Position numbers and translations under genes: made by a program
Assembly: GCA_018402725.1 (NCBI GenBank)
Contig: JAGYII010000001.1
Coordinates: 1-64,000, forward strand
Direction: 5' to 3'
Origin: Candidatus Izemoplasma sp.
Lineage (GTDB): Bacteria; Bacillota_I; Bacilli_A; Izemoplasmatales; Izemoplasmataceae
Length of the DNA: 64,000 nt
Shown here: positions 54,057 through 63,365 of the stretch, piece by piece
How the letters are laid out: each line of letters begins with the position of its first letter
Numbering within the stretch: the stretch's first letter is position 1
The notes under the pieces: model-generated
Databases searched by the model: none
Seen by the model: the letters and a program-made list of their open reading frames with translations, nothing else
What the model was told of the DNA's origin: nothing

Positions 54057-55292
54057 ATGCCCAGTCAAAATCGTCTAGAAAAGTATGCCGCCCTTGCGGT
54101 TGAACTCGGAGCGAATGTTCAAAAAGATCAATCCGTGGTGATCCGGACTGCCACCGATTCTTTAGAGCTCGCCCGTGAAATTCAAAAGAAAGCCTATGAA
54201 GTTGGCGCTAAACGGGTCCGTTTAGATATCACCGATGCCCATGCCAGCCGGATTGGCCTTGATTATATGGACGTAGAAACCTTAAAAGAAGTGCCTGAAT
54301 GGTTTGTGAGCAAGTACCAACTCGATGTCGACCAAGGCGCTTGTTTAATCTCCATCACCTCTCCGATTCCAGAAATCAATAAAGGGGTATCCCCTGATAA
54401 AATGCAGCAAAGTGCGATGGCCATGATGCAAAAATTAGCTTTTTTTAGAGAACATACGATGGGAAACCGGACTCAGTGGACCATTGTCGCGGCCTCTAAT
54501 CCAGCTTGGGCGATGAAGATTTTCCCCGGTCTAGAAGCATCAGAAGCGACTGAAAAGCTATGGGAAGCCATCTTTGATGCGACCCGGGTCTATGAAAACC
54601 AAGACCCTGTTTCTTTGTGGAATGAACACAATAAAACCTTAGCGGCCCACAATAAAGTCCTCAACGATCTTCAGTTTAAACATCTTCATTTTAAAAACCA
54701 ATTAGGGACTGATTTGATTGTTGAACTGGTTAAAAACCATGTCTGGGCGGGGGGCCAAGAAAAAACCACTCAAGGCGTCTTTTTTAATCCTAACATCCCG
54801 ACCGAAGAAAGCTTCACGATGCCCTATAAACCTGGGACACGGGGCAGAGTGTATGCCTCTAAACCCCTCGATTACCAAGGGAATTTAATTGATGGTTTTT
54901 GGTTAGAATTTAAAGAGGGTAAAGTCGTTGATTTTGATGCGAAAGAAGCAAAAAGTTCTTTAGAAAACTTGCTCAATTTTGATGAAGGCGCTCGTTACAT
55001 TGGGGAGATTGCCTTAATTCAGCACGATTCCCCGATTCAAAATACGGGATTGTTATTTTATAACACGCTTTTTGATGAAAATGCCTCATGTCATATGGCG
55101 CTTGGCCGGGCGTATCCGATGAATGTCAAAGGCGGGACTTCGATGAGTCAAGATCAACTTGATGCGGTGGGGGCTAATAACTCCATGACCCATGTCGATT
55201 TCATGTTTGGAACCGAAGACCTCGATGTCATCGGTGTAACGCATGAAGGTAAAGAAGTGCCGGTCATGCTTAAAGGAAATTTTGTCATCTAA
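54057..55292 (+). CDS. M29-family metallo-aminopeptidase (AmpS/PepS-like)
   Basis: Cytosolic zinc or cobalt aminopeptidase releasing N-terminal residues from peptides. The 411-residue length and features fit family M29: NRLEKYAALAVELGANVQKDQSVVI, the Glu-containing PTEESFTMPYKPGTRGRVYASKPL, and the C-terminal metal ligands in NASCHMALGRAYP and NNSMTHVDFMFGTEDLDVIGV. AGGAGG lies upstream of ATG 54057. It is a single-gene unit with a TTCG-loop terminator. Confidence 0.93.
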   Translation: MPSQNRLEKYAALAVELGANVQKDQSVVIRTATDSLELAREIQKKAYEVGAKRVRLDITDAHASRIGLDYMDVETLKEVPEWFVSKYQLDVDQGACLISITSPIPEINKGVSPDKMQQSAMAMMQKLAFFREHTMGNRTQWTIVAASNPAWAMKIFPGLEASEATEKLWEAIFDATRVYENQDPVSLWNEHNKTLAAHNKVLNDLQFKHLHFKNQLGTDLIVELVKNHVWAGGQEKTTQGVFFNPNIPTEESFTMPYKPGTRGRVYASKPLDYQGNLIDGFWLEFKEGKVVDFDAKEAKSSLENLLNFDEGARYIGEIALIQHDSPIQNTGLLFYNTLFDENASCHMALGRAYPMNVKGGTSMSQDQLDAVGANNSMTHVDFMFGTEDLDVIGVTHEGKEVPVMLKGNFVI

Positions 55293-55316
55293 GCTTGCTT
55301 CGGCAAGCTTTTTTTG
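55291..55316 (+). terminator. Terminator after the aminopeptidase gene
   Basis: AAGCTTGC (55291-55298), TTCG tetraloop, GCAAGCTT (55303-55310), T-run. Confidence 0.93.
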
Positions 55317-55389
55317 TATAATCAACCCTAATTCCAATAAAATTTAATATAATAAGGTTAATTTGATGAACCTTTAAAGGAGTGAAACG

Positions 55390-56883
55390 ATGCGTCGATG
55401 GATGAAACTCAGTATGTGGGTATCCTTACTATTTTTAGCAGGCTGTACCGGTCTTAATCAAGAGACAGAAGTCTTAGTAAGTTTTACCGGTGAATATAAC
55501 GAAGTGATAAATGATGCGAGTACGGTCGCTGGTAAGCCGGTTGAATTACCTGAGGTTACTTTAGATAACGCGGTCTTTTTAGGGTGGTTTGATGCCTCAA
55601 ATCCACGGTATCAAGTGACGCCGTTTACGCCTTTATTTGAAGACATCACCTTAGTGGCACGTTTTGAAGCTATTCCGGTGGTGATTACCTTTGAACGTTT
55701 TGATGAAGGGTATACCGCTCCGCTTGAAGTCCTCATTGGGCATTCAATATCAGAACTTCCCATTCCAAGAAGAGCTAATTACGCTTTTGCGGGATGGTAT
55801 TTAGATGAAAACCTCACTCAACCCGTTTTAATCCCTTCGGGCTTTGAGCAAGATACCACCTTGTATGCGAGCTGGGTCTTTGATGTCACGGGTAATTTAA
55901 GTATTTTAGAGTACGAACAAAGCATCATCGACATGATCGAGCAAGTCAGAACCTCAGTGTTAGGGATTTCTAATATTCAAGATGGCCTTCCAGGGTCTTC
56001 AGGCTCTGGGGTGATATACCGCAAAGAAGGTAATACTTATTATGTGGTTACCAATCATCACGTTTTAGATGATTTTGAAGAACTTGAAATTATCTTTGAA
56101 CGAAACGATCTTATCTTCACCATCACCGATGGGGCCATTGAATTCATCGGATCAGATCCGACCACCGATATTGGGGTCGTGAAGTTCACTTCAGAACTCG
56201 ATTTCGCGGTGGCTGAGTTTGCGGATTATTATAGTTTACAACTCGGTCAATATGTCTATGCGGTTGGGTCGCCTTTAGGGTTTACTTATTTTAATTCAGT
56301 CACGCAAGGCATCATTTCGGGGCTATCAAGATTCTTTGAAAATAGTGCCGGATTAGGGGCCTTTGCGGGGTTTGTGATTCAACACGACGCCGCGATTAAC
56401 CCGGGTAATAGCGGTGGAGCCTTATTTACCTCGCAAGGTGAATTTGTCGGTATTAACACCTTTAAAATTGATGCTTCACCCACCGGACGTAACTTAGAAG
56501 GTCTTGGGTTCTCAGTGCCATCAAACACGATTATACGAGTCGTGGCGGACTTAGAAGAAAATGGCCGGGTGATTCGTCCGTTCTTTGGAATCTCTTCTCA
56601 AGTCTTAGTGGCCAGTTGTGGCCAGGACTTCGGGGTTTGTGTTCAGGCGGTGGTCGCTGATTCATCGGCGTCAAGACTGGGCATTGAAGTTGGAGATGTT
56701 ATCATTGGGTTCCAAAACGATACAATGAGTGAAATGTTTAGAACGAATAACTTTAATCAATTACGTGAAGCCATATTAAATTCCCGAGTCGGTCAAAATG
56801 CACGGGTGGAGTTGATACGCGATGGTGAAACGATTATCACGGATTATGAACCTTTGGTCACCCATCCGGATGACCGTGAATAA
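55390..56883 (+). CDS. Lipoprotein HtrA-like serine protease with N-terminal B-repeats
   Basis: 497 residues. The signal peptide ends in lipobox LAGC. Residues about 30-170 form two InlB B-type repeats (VELPEVTLDNAVFLGWF and ISELPIPRRANYAFAGWYLDEN). A trypsin-like S1C domain follows with the triad His 224 in VTNHHVL, Asp 260 in TDIGVV and Ser 341 in NPGNSGGALF. A PDZ domain closes the protein (about 395-490, SRLGIEVGDVIIGFQNDTM). It is a surface-anchored housekeeping or processing protease; substrates unknown. The B-repeats are the same type as in the adhesins at 43-51 kb. It overlaps the next, related protease gene by 14 bases. Confidence 0.9.
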   Translation: MRRWMKLSMWVSLLFLAGCTGLNQETEVLVSFTGEYNEVINDASTVAGKPVELPEVTLDNAVFLGWFDASNPRYQVTPFTPLFEDITLVARFEAIPVVITFERFDEGYTAPLEVLIGHSISELPIPRRANYAFAGWYLDENLTQPVLIPSGFEQDTTLYASWVFDVTGNLSILEYEQSIIDMIEQVRTSVLGISNIQDGLPGSSGSGVIYRKEGNTYYVVTNHHVLDDFEELEIIFERNDLIFTITDGAIEFIGSDPTTDIGVVKFTSELDFAVAEFADYYSLQLGQYVYAVGSPLGFTYFNSVTQGIISGLSRFFENSAGLGAFAGFVIQHDAAINPGNSGGALFTSQGEFVGINTFKIDASPTGRNLEGLGFSVPSNTIIRVVADLEENGRVIRPFFGISSQVLVASCGQDFGVCVQAVVADSSASRLGIEVGDVIIGFQNDTMSEMFRTNNFNQLREAILNSRVGQNARVELIRDGETIITDYEPLVTHPDDRE

Positions 56884-59872
56884 AAAACGTTGGACCGCCT
56901 TTTTCCTCTTTCTTGGACTGAGTTTATTTTTAGGCGGGTGCCAACCCAGAGAAACGATTGTCATTCCCGATCAAACGTACGCGTTTGATCTTTTTGACGT
57001 AAGTCAAATCAAGGTCATTGAAAATCAAGGTGAAGAGGACGAGCGTTTCATGGCGTTTGATCTAGCGTGGTTATCTCAAATCGACCAAGGAAAACTGACT
57101 CGGCCTGGACATCATATCTTAACGGTATCTTTAGAAGAAGAAACGATTTTATTCTTACTCACCCTGACTGATGAACCCTTACTGATGCAGCTATCTAATA
57201 TTTACACCCTTGGCGTGGAGAGTTTCACCGTCCACATGTCTTTTGAAGACTGGATTGATTCGATTGCGGGGGCGGATGGAAGAAGTATTGTTGATAGTTA
57301 CCTCAATGAACGCGGTGAACTCATCCTTGCTTTTTCAGATAATCAAACGAAAAATTTAGGCCGAATCTTGGGTGAAGATGCCCCAATGATTGAACTGTTT
57401 GTTGAAAATAATCAGCTCCGCTATAGCTTTGAAGGCCAGCAAGCCTCAGAAGCAATTTTTGATTTAAATCTTTTAAAAGGGGACCAAGGGGTCTCTATTG
57501 AATCCCTAAAATTCAATGAAACCGATGAGCTTGTGGTGACCTTTGAAGATGGAAGAACGCAGAACTTAGGCTCTTTTTCTAGTTTTTTAGACACGTTAGC
57601 GATCCGGACGATTGCAACGAATTTCAGAGGTGAACTCGTCATCACCCTCACCGATGGACGGAGTTTTAACGTTGGAAATGTGATTGGTCCGCAAGGGGCG
57701 ATTGGTCCTCAAGGGGTCCAGGGTGTTCAAGGTCCAATGGGACCCCAAGGAGCCACCGGACCACGAGGTGAATCAATCGAGCTAAGACTTTCAGGCGCGA
57801 TAATGCAGTATAAATACCCTTCTGAAAACAACACCGCATGGCGAAACTTATTTAATTTTCAAACCTTAGAAAGTGAAACGTTTACCTTCGTCACCTCCCC
57901 AGGGATTGTCCTTTCGATGGCCACTGGCGATTTACGTTGGAAACAAGAAGAAGCGCCCGATAGTTCCTTTCAAACCTTAGCAACCGCTCAAGAATTGACC
58001 GGTCCGCAAGGGCCTCAAGGACCCACCGGTCCAGCCGGGTCTGATGGAACCGACGGGATCGACGGCCGGGAACTAGAAATAAGACTTCAAGGCACCGAGA
58101 TTCAAACGCGTTATGCCGGTGAAACGACCTGGAACGTTCTTGCGACTAAAGCCGATTTCGAGGGCCCAAGAGGCGAATCGGTCTCGGTTGTCGTGACTCA
58201 AGACGCTATTTATTGGACGTCTGAAAATGATCCGACCACTCTTAATTTCATCGTCTCACTTAGTGCTTTACAAGGACCCCCAGTGGATATCTTTGTCAGT
58301 GGAGCCTCCATCTATTATCTTGACTTAGTTTCGATGAACTCCGTTGAAATCATTTCTTTGGCCGCACTTCAAGGCCCGATCGGAGCGACGGGTAATGGCA
58401 TTGCCTCAGTCGCCATCGTCAACGGGGATCAACTTGAAATAACGTATGAAGATGGCACGGTAGATAATATCGGTGCCGTTACGCGCCCCAATCAAGTCAT
58501 TTTTAAACTTCCCAGTGGCGTTGTCTTTGATATTCAGCTCGTAACCACGGGCCAAAACGCCAGCACTCCCAACGCCATTCCAGTTCCCTTTCAAACCACT
58601 CTTTCAGGATTTAATACCGGCTTAGAAAACATTACCGGTGATAAAGAAATCATCGCGAACTTATCGTATATCGAATTGACGGTCAATTTCGTCGATATGA
58701 CTCCCATTACCTTAACCGCGATTGATGCTTTAGTGTTACCGTCTGCGCCGGTGCGTGAAGGCTATCTATTTACGCATTATGCTTGGTTTGACGCCCTTGG
58801 CACCGAAGTTCCTATTTACAGTGGAATCCCCTTAGAAATCCTATTCCATAACCGGACGGAAGTTACCTTAACGCCCCGTTACCGGATGGATACGGTCTAC
58901 TCTGAAGAAGAAGAACGACGGATTAGAGCCTTAGAAGATGTCATTTTAGCGACCGTGAATGTCTTAAACGTAAGTATTGGCCAAGGCAGTGGATTTATTG
59001 TCAGTAAGACGGCTGTTTCTGGCGGCTTTGAATACATCGTTATCACCAATGAACACGTCATTAACGGTTATACCCAAGTCAATATCCGCTTATTCATAGG
59101 CGGTAATCAATACACGTATAGTAATGTGAATGTCGTTGGGGCCGATGCGAGAAATGATATAGCGGTGATTAAATTTACTTCGGCGATGGACCTTCCTTAC
59201 ATTGCCTTTACCAACTCATTTAATGTCCGGTCTGGTCAAATTGTCTATGCGATTGGAAATCCACTTGGCGTGGTGAATTTTGACTCGCTATCGCAAGGAG
59301 TCCTCACCTCGGCTCGGCGTTATTTAACCGTTGAAACTTCAACCACCTATGTCTTCCAACATGACGCCGCGATTAACCCCGGAAACAGTGGGGGGCCTTT
59401 AGTTGATTCCAATGGCCGTTTAGTCGGTGTGAATAGTGCCAAAACCGTTTATGTGGCCACCCTCCCCGATCCGATTCCCTCAGAAGGACTGGCTTACGCC
59501 GTATCCTCATTTATCGCCGAGCGGGTCATGCTGGATATCTTAGCCACCAACGGAGACTTAACCAGCCACCCAACTCTAAACACCTTTGGTATTACTTCGA
59601 CCAAACTCCCCACCAATTGTAATAACGACCGCTTTACGGGGGTCTGTATTGATAATACCGTCGTGGGAAGTACGGTGGCGGGTCAACTTGGTCTTTTAAG
59701 AAATGACCTCATTATTGGGTATAAACATGCTAGACTAAGTGAGTTCATTCCGATTCTTAATCCGTTTGAACTTGACGAAGCCATCATTGGAACCCGGGTC
59801 GGTGAAGGCATTACCTTGCAAGTCATCCGCTCAGGTAACCTCATTATATTGGGGCCTGAAAACTTAGAATAA
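56870..59872 (+). CDS. Lipoprotein with collagen-like stretches and HtrA-type protease domain
   Basis: 1000 residues. The lipobox LGGC (Cys about 24) anchors it at the surface. Two Gly-X-Y runs, residues 273-302 (ten triplets, GPQGAIGPQGVQGVQ onward) and 378-401 (eight triplets), plus shorter ones near 450 and 502, alternate with small beta modules repeating the pattern ELRLSGAIMQYKY / EIRLQGTEIQTRY. An S1C protease domain follows (about 695-915; His 729 in TNEHV, Asp 763 in NDIAVI, Ser 840 in NPGNSGGPL), then a PDZ-like end. A B-repeat-like segment sits near 620-690. Start ATG 56870 is chosen because it puts the signal peptide first; GTG 56876 is possible. Confidence 0.88.
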   Translation: MTVNKKRWTAFFLFLGLSLFLGGCQPRETIVIPDQTYAFDLFDVSQIKVIENQGEEDERFMAFDLAWLSQIDQGKLTRPGHHILTVSLEEETILFLLTLTDEPLLMQLSNIYTLGVESFTVHMSFEDWIDSIAGADGRSIVDSYLNERGELILAFSDNQTKNLGRILGEDAPMIELFVENNQLRYSFEGQQASEAIFDLNLLKGDQGVSIESLKFNETDELVVTFEDGRTQNLGSFSSFLDTLAIRTIATNFRGELVITLTDGRSFNVGNVIGPQGAIGPQGVQGVQGPMGPQGATGPRGESIELRLSGAIMQYKYPSENNTAWRNLFNFQTLESETFTFVTSPGIVLSMATGDLRWKQEEAPDSSFQTLATAQELTGPQGPQGPTGPAGSDGTDGIDGRELEIRLQGTEIQTRYAGETTWNVLATKADFEGPRGESVSVVVTQDAIYWTSENDPTTLNFIVSLSALQGPPVDIFVSGASIYYLDLVSMNSVEIISLAALQGPIGATGNGIASVAIVNGDQLEITYEDGTVDNIGAVTRPNQVIFKLPSGVVFDIQLVTTGQNASTPNAIPVPFQTTLSGFNTGLENITGDKEIIANLSYIELTVNFVDMTPITLTAIDALVLPSAPVREGYLFTHYAWFDALGTEVPIYSGIPLEILFHNRTEVTLTPRYRMDTVYSEEEERRIRALEDVILATVNVLNVSIGQGSGFIVSKTAVSGGFEYIVITNEHVINGYTQVNIRLFIGGNQYTYSNVNVVGADARNDIAVIKFTSAMDLPYIAFTNSFNVRSGQIVYAIGNPLGVVNFDSLSQGVLTSARRYLTVETSTTYVFQHDAAINPGNSGGPLVDSNGRLVGVNSAKTVYVATLPDPIPSEGLAYAVSSFIAERVMLDILATNGDLTSHPTLNTFGITSTKLPTNCNNDRFTGVCIDNTVVGSTVAGQLGLLRNDLIIGYKHARLSEFIPILNPFELDEAIIGTRVGEGITLQVIRSGNLIILGPENLE

Positions 59873-59884
59873 CAAAGGAGCATT

Positions 59885-60949
59885 ATGCAAAACGAATGGC
59901 TTAAAGCATTAGGTTTTCAGGAAATGACAGACGTTCAAAAACAAGTCATTCCCATGCTGAAAGCCACCTCTCATTTATGTGTCACATCGCCTACCGGCAC
60001 GGGAAAAACGCATGCTTTTTTAGTGCCTCTTTTGACTAAAGTCACCCCCGGCAAAGGACTGCAAGCACTCATTTTAGCCCCGACCAGTGTCCTTTCTAAA
60101 CAATTAGCCGAGATGGCCAATCATTTCTTTAAATCGATGGACTCAAACTTAGAGGTTAAACATTTAAAATCACAGACGGATAAACAAGGGCCCCAGGAAA
60201 TCATGGTGGCGACTCCGTTTCAAGTCTTGGATGCGGTCACCCATCATCACGTCATGCATTTAAAAACCGTTAAAATCGTCATCATTGATGAAGCGGACAT
60301 GATGCTTGATCAAGGATTTATTCACGAACTTGAAAAACTCTTTACGCTCATTAAAGGCGCTCAAGTCGGCGTTTTTTCTGCAACCATGCATCCTCAATTA
60401 ATGCCCCTCCTTAAAAAGTCATTTCAGCCCTTAAAAGTGATTGATTTAAATCCGAAATTGCTCTCTGAAAGTGCGCTTAAAAGTCGCTTTTTATACATGG
60501 AAAAAGACCGGAGAATTGAAGGATTACTGAGACTATTAAATGACATCCAACCTTTCTTCGCAATCGTCTTTGGTTCAACTAAAAAAGAAGTGGATGAGAT
60601 TTATAAAGCGTTAAAGCCCCTCAAGAAAAAAGTAGAAATGTTATCCGGGGATTTATCCCAGCGCGAACGAAATCAAATCATCAAAAAAGCAAGAAACTAT
60701 GAAATCCAGTATCTAGTGGCCAGTGATATTGCGGCCCGGGGTATGGATTTACCCGATGTTTCTCATGTCATCAATATAAGTCTGCCGAAAGATCCCTCTT
60801 ATTTTATTCACCGGATTGGAAGGACGGCTCGGATTGGTAAACCTGGCATGGCCATCACTTTTTATGATCGCGATGAAAAAGCCTATTTTGATAAACTTAA
60901 ACTATATGGCTTTGAAGTCGACATGACGAAAAAGGATGTGAAAGAATGA
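59885..60949 (+). CDS. DEAD-box RNA helicase
   Basis: Short 354-residue helicase core without long extensions. Q motif region LGFQEMTDVQKQVIP, motif I TSPTGTGKT, motif II IIDEADMML, motif III FSATM, and the C-terminal motifs ASDIAARGMDLPDVSHVIN and HRIGRTARIG. Likely unwinds RNA in ribosome assembly or decay. AAAGGAG precedes ATG 59885. ATGA overlap with nfo. Confidence 0.94.
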   Translation: MQNEWLKALGFQEMTDVQKQVIPMLKATSHLCVTSPTGTGKTHAFLVPLLTKVTPGKGLQALILAPTSVLSKQLAEMANHFFKSMDSNLEVKHLKSQTDKQGPQEIMVATPFQVLDAVTHHHVMHLKTVKIVIIDEADMMLDQGFIHELEKLFTLIKGAQVGVFSATMHPQLMPLLKKSFQPLKVIDLNPKLLSESALKSRFLYMEKDRRIEGLLRLLNDIQPFFAIVFGSTKKEVDEIYKALKPLKKKVEMLSGDLSQRERNQIIKKARNYEIQYLVASDIAARGMDLPDVSHVINISLPKDPSYFIHRIGRTARIGKPGMAITFYDRDEKAYFDKLKLYGFEVDMTKKDVKE

Positions 60950-61860
60950 AGTTAGGATCACACGTCGGTCTAGGCAGTCCTGATATGTATCTAGGCAGTG
61001 TTAATGAAGCCTTGTCATATCACGCTGATGTATTTATGGTCTACACCGGAGCCCCCCAAAACACCCGACGCAAAAAAATCGAAGAACTTAATATCGAAGC
61101 CGCTCTTAAAAAGATGGATGAACGTGGAATCGATTCAAAAGACATTGTCGTCCACGCCCCTTACATCATGAATCTTGCGAATCCGAGTTTAGAAACCCGG
61201 TCTTTTGGAATCGAATTTTTATCCGAAGAAATTAGAAGAACCGCCGCGATGGGAGCGACTCAAATTGTGTTGCATCCAGGCGCCCATGTCGGTCAAGGTC
61301 CAGATGTTGCGATCGCCTTTATCATTGAAGGGCTTAATCAAGTCATTGAAAAGACAAAAGGGTTAAATGTCCAAATCGCTCTTGAGACGATGGCGGGTAA
61401 GGGCACTGAAATTGGCCGGTCCTTTGAAGAACTTGCGGCCATCATTAAAGGAATTAAAGATCCCTCAAGAATCAGTGTCTGTTTAGATACGTGTCACATC
61501 CATGATGCGGGGTATCCAGTTAAAGATGATTTAGAGGGGGTCTTAGAACAATTTGACCAAACTGTCGGACTTAACTACATAAAAGTCGTTCACGTGAATG
61601 ATTCTTTAAATATAAAAGGGGCGATGAAAGATCGTCATGCCAACTTTGGGTTTGGAGAAATTGGATTTGAGGCGCTCTTAAACGTCATTGAGCACCCCAT
61701 CTTTAAACCGCTCCCAAAAATATTAGAAACCCCTTATGTGACCGCGTCTCATGATGACACGAAACGCGTATATCCTCCCTACTTAGAAGAAATTGCAATG
61801 ATCAAACATAAAACCTTTAATCCTAATCTCCTTAATGAGATTCGCGCCAAACATGAATGA
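60946..61860 (+). CDS. nfo: Endonuclease IV (AP endonuclease)
   Basis: Cuts DNA 5' of abasic sites using three metal ions. 304 residues in a TIM barrel. Signature motifs are GSHVGL at the start, VVHAPYIMNLANP, VLHPGAHVGQG, LETMAGKGTEIG, VCLDTCHIHDAGY, VHVNDS and DRHANFGFGEIG, which include the conserved His/Glu/Asp metal ligands. ATGA overlaps on both sides tie it to the helicase and queG. Confidence 0.97.
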   Translation: MKLGSHVGLGSPDMYLGSVNEALSYHADVFMVYTGAPQNTRRKKIEELNIEAALKKMDERGIDSKDIVVHAPYIMNLANPSLETRSFGIEFLSEEIRRTAAMGATQIVLHPGAHVGQGPDVAIAFIIEGLNQVIEKTKGLNVQIALETMAGKGTEIGRSFEELAAIIKGIKDPSRISVCLDTCHIHDAGYPVKDDLEGVLEQFDQTVGLNYIKVVHVNDSLNIKGAMKDRHANFGFGEIGFEALLNVIEHPIFKPLPKILETPYVTASHDDTKRVYPPYLEEIAMIKHKTFNPNLLNEIRAKHE

Positions 61861-62828
61861 GAGAACTATTAAACCTTTACTTCGATGATCACCGAATCAT
61901 CCCTACTGAAGCTTATATTAAGCACCGTCAAACTTTCTTCGCTCAAAAGAACGAAGATTTTTCCTTTCTAGCCCCTTATCAAACCCTTGCTGTGGTCTGT
62001 CTTTCTTATCCGAAAGACCAAGTAAAACTGGGTGGCAAAGGCTATGGAATCGTCGCCAGGTATGCGTACGGAGAAGATTATCATCAAACCTTTAAGAAAC
62101 GGTTTGATGTCTTGAAAGAAGAAGCCCTTAATGAAGGCTTTCATATTGAGGGGAAAGCGGATGTTTCGCCGATTGAAGAACGTCAACTCGGTCTGATATC
62201 GGGGCTGGGGTATTTGGGGTATAACGACCTCCTTATTCATCCTGAATTTGGAACTTACATGATGTTAGGGACGGTCTTTATTGAAGAAAAGTTGGATCCT
62301 GTCATCATGCAAATCAATGATGAATGCGGGGAATGCCGGTTATGTATTGAAGCGTGCCCTGGGGATGCATTGAGTGTCGATGGGTACACCAAAGACAAGT
62401 GTTTATCCTTTCAAAATCAGATGAAGCTTCCCTTTACTCTTGAAGAGATTAAACCCTTTAAAGCGATGCTTTTTGGGTGTGATATTTGTCAGCGAGTGTG
62501 TCCTAAAAATAAAGCGATTACCTCCAAACATCACCCTGAATTTGAACCCGATGGGATGGAGCGGATTGACTTAGCGGAACTTCTAACTTTATCAAACCGA
62601 GCGATTCAAAAGAAATATCAAAATTATGCTTTTTCATACCGGGGCGGCTTATTACTTAAACGCAACGCGATTATGTTGATGTATAACCAACGTCAAACCA
62701 AATATCTCGATTTAATAAAAAAAACCTACCACGATTATAATCATGTCGATTGGTTTGAAAAAACGGTGGGTTTAATTATCCAAGAAATGGAGGCCTCCCT
62801 TGAATCACGTCGTTTTATACCAGCCTGA
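61857..62828 (+). CDS. queG: Epoxyqueuosine reductase
   Basis: Final step of queuosine formation in tRNA, using cobalamin and two [4Fe-4S] clusters. Two cluster motifs are visible: CGECRLCIEACPGDAL and CDICQRVCPKN. DUF1730-type residues occur in the N-terminal half (LSYPKDQVKLGGKGYGIVARYAYGEDYH). The 323-residue length is on the short side because the C-terminal HEAT-like extension is absent. It overlaps trmL by 29 bases. Confidence 0.93.
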   Translation: MRELLNLYFDDHRIIPTEAYIKHRQTFFAQKNEDFSFLAPYQTLAVVCLSYPKDQVKLGGKGYGIVARYAYGEDYHQTFKKRFDVLKEEALNEGFHIEGKADVSPIEERQLGLISGLGYLGYNDLLIHPEFGTYMMLGTVFIEEKLDPVIMQINDECGECRLCIEACPGDALSVDGYTKDKCLSFQNQMKLPFTLEEIKPFKAMLFGCDICQRVCPKNKAITSKHHPEFEPDGMERIDLAELLTLSNRAIQKKYQNYAFSYRGGLLLKRNAIMLMYNQRQTKYLDLIKKTYHDYNHVDWFEKTVGLIIQEMEASLESRRFIPA

Positions 62829-63315
62829 AATCCCCCAAAACACAGGAAATATCATGCGCACCTGTGTGGCTGTTAATGCAAAACTGCACCTCATAAAACC
62901 ATTAGGATTTTCATTAGATGAAAAACATATCAAACGGAGTGCAGCCAATTATTTAGAACATCTCGATTATCAAGTCTATGAAAATATTGAAAGTTTTTTT
63001 GAACAAAATCAAGGGGAATATTACTTTTTGACTCGCTATGGTAAAAAAGCGCCCAGTGCCTTTAATTACCAATCGACGGACGTCCATCGATATTTCATCT
63101 TTGGCTCTGAGTCGACGGGGATGCCCAAGGATTTACTCGAAAAAAACCTAGATCGGTGTTTTAGACTTCCGATGAGCGGACACATTCGAAGTATGAATTT
63201 ATCGAATGTGGTAGCGATTATTATGTATGAAGTCATGCGTCAACAGGATTATCAAGGACTAGAAGCCTTTGAACCTGATCATTTTAAAGGAAAAGATTAT
63301 CTCAAGTCGCGTTGA
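62800..63315 (+). CDS. trmL: tRNA (cytidine/uridine-34) 2'-O-methyltransferase
   Basis: SPOUT-class methyltransferase modifying the wobble base. VLYQPEIPQNTGNIMRTC, FGSESTGMPKDLL and LPMSGHIRSMNLSNVVAIIMYE form the knotted SAM site. 171 residues. The start is TTG 62800 because the family N-terminus begins NHVVLYQPEIP and a GGAGG site lies just upstream, inside queG. Confidence 0.94.
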   Translation: MNHVVLYQPEIPQNTGNIMRTCVAVNAKLHLIKPLGFSLDEKHIKRSAANYLEHLDYQVYENIESFFEQNQGEYYFLTRYGKKAPSAFNYQSTDVHRYFIFGSESTGMPKDLLEKNLDRCFRLPMSGHIRSMNLSNVVAIIMYEVMRQQDYQGLEAFEPDHFKGKDYLKSR

Positions 63316-63332
63316 GGTCATCTTTTTTTTAT
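63289..63332 (+). terminator. Terminator after trmL
   Basis: AAAAGATTATCTCAA pairs imperfectly with TTGAGGTCATCTTTT around GTCGCG, followed by T-run; the stop codon is in the stem. Confidence 0.65.
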
Positions 63333-63365
63333 TCGCTATGCTATACTTTAAGTAATAAGGATGTG

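Noticed and set aside
57661-58400. Phage tail fibre origin of the collagen-like segment
   Set aside because: The same protein has a lipobox and a complete protease domain, and no phage genes are nearby; collagen-like runs alone are not evidence of a phage origin.
43570-59872. LPXTG sortase anchoring of the surface proteins
   Set aside because: No LPXTG motif precedes the C-terminal helices; the proteins end in a membrane helix with few basic residues, or carry lipoboxes.
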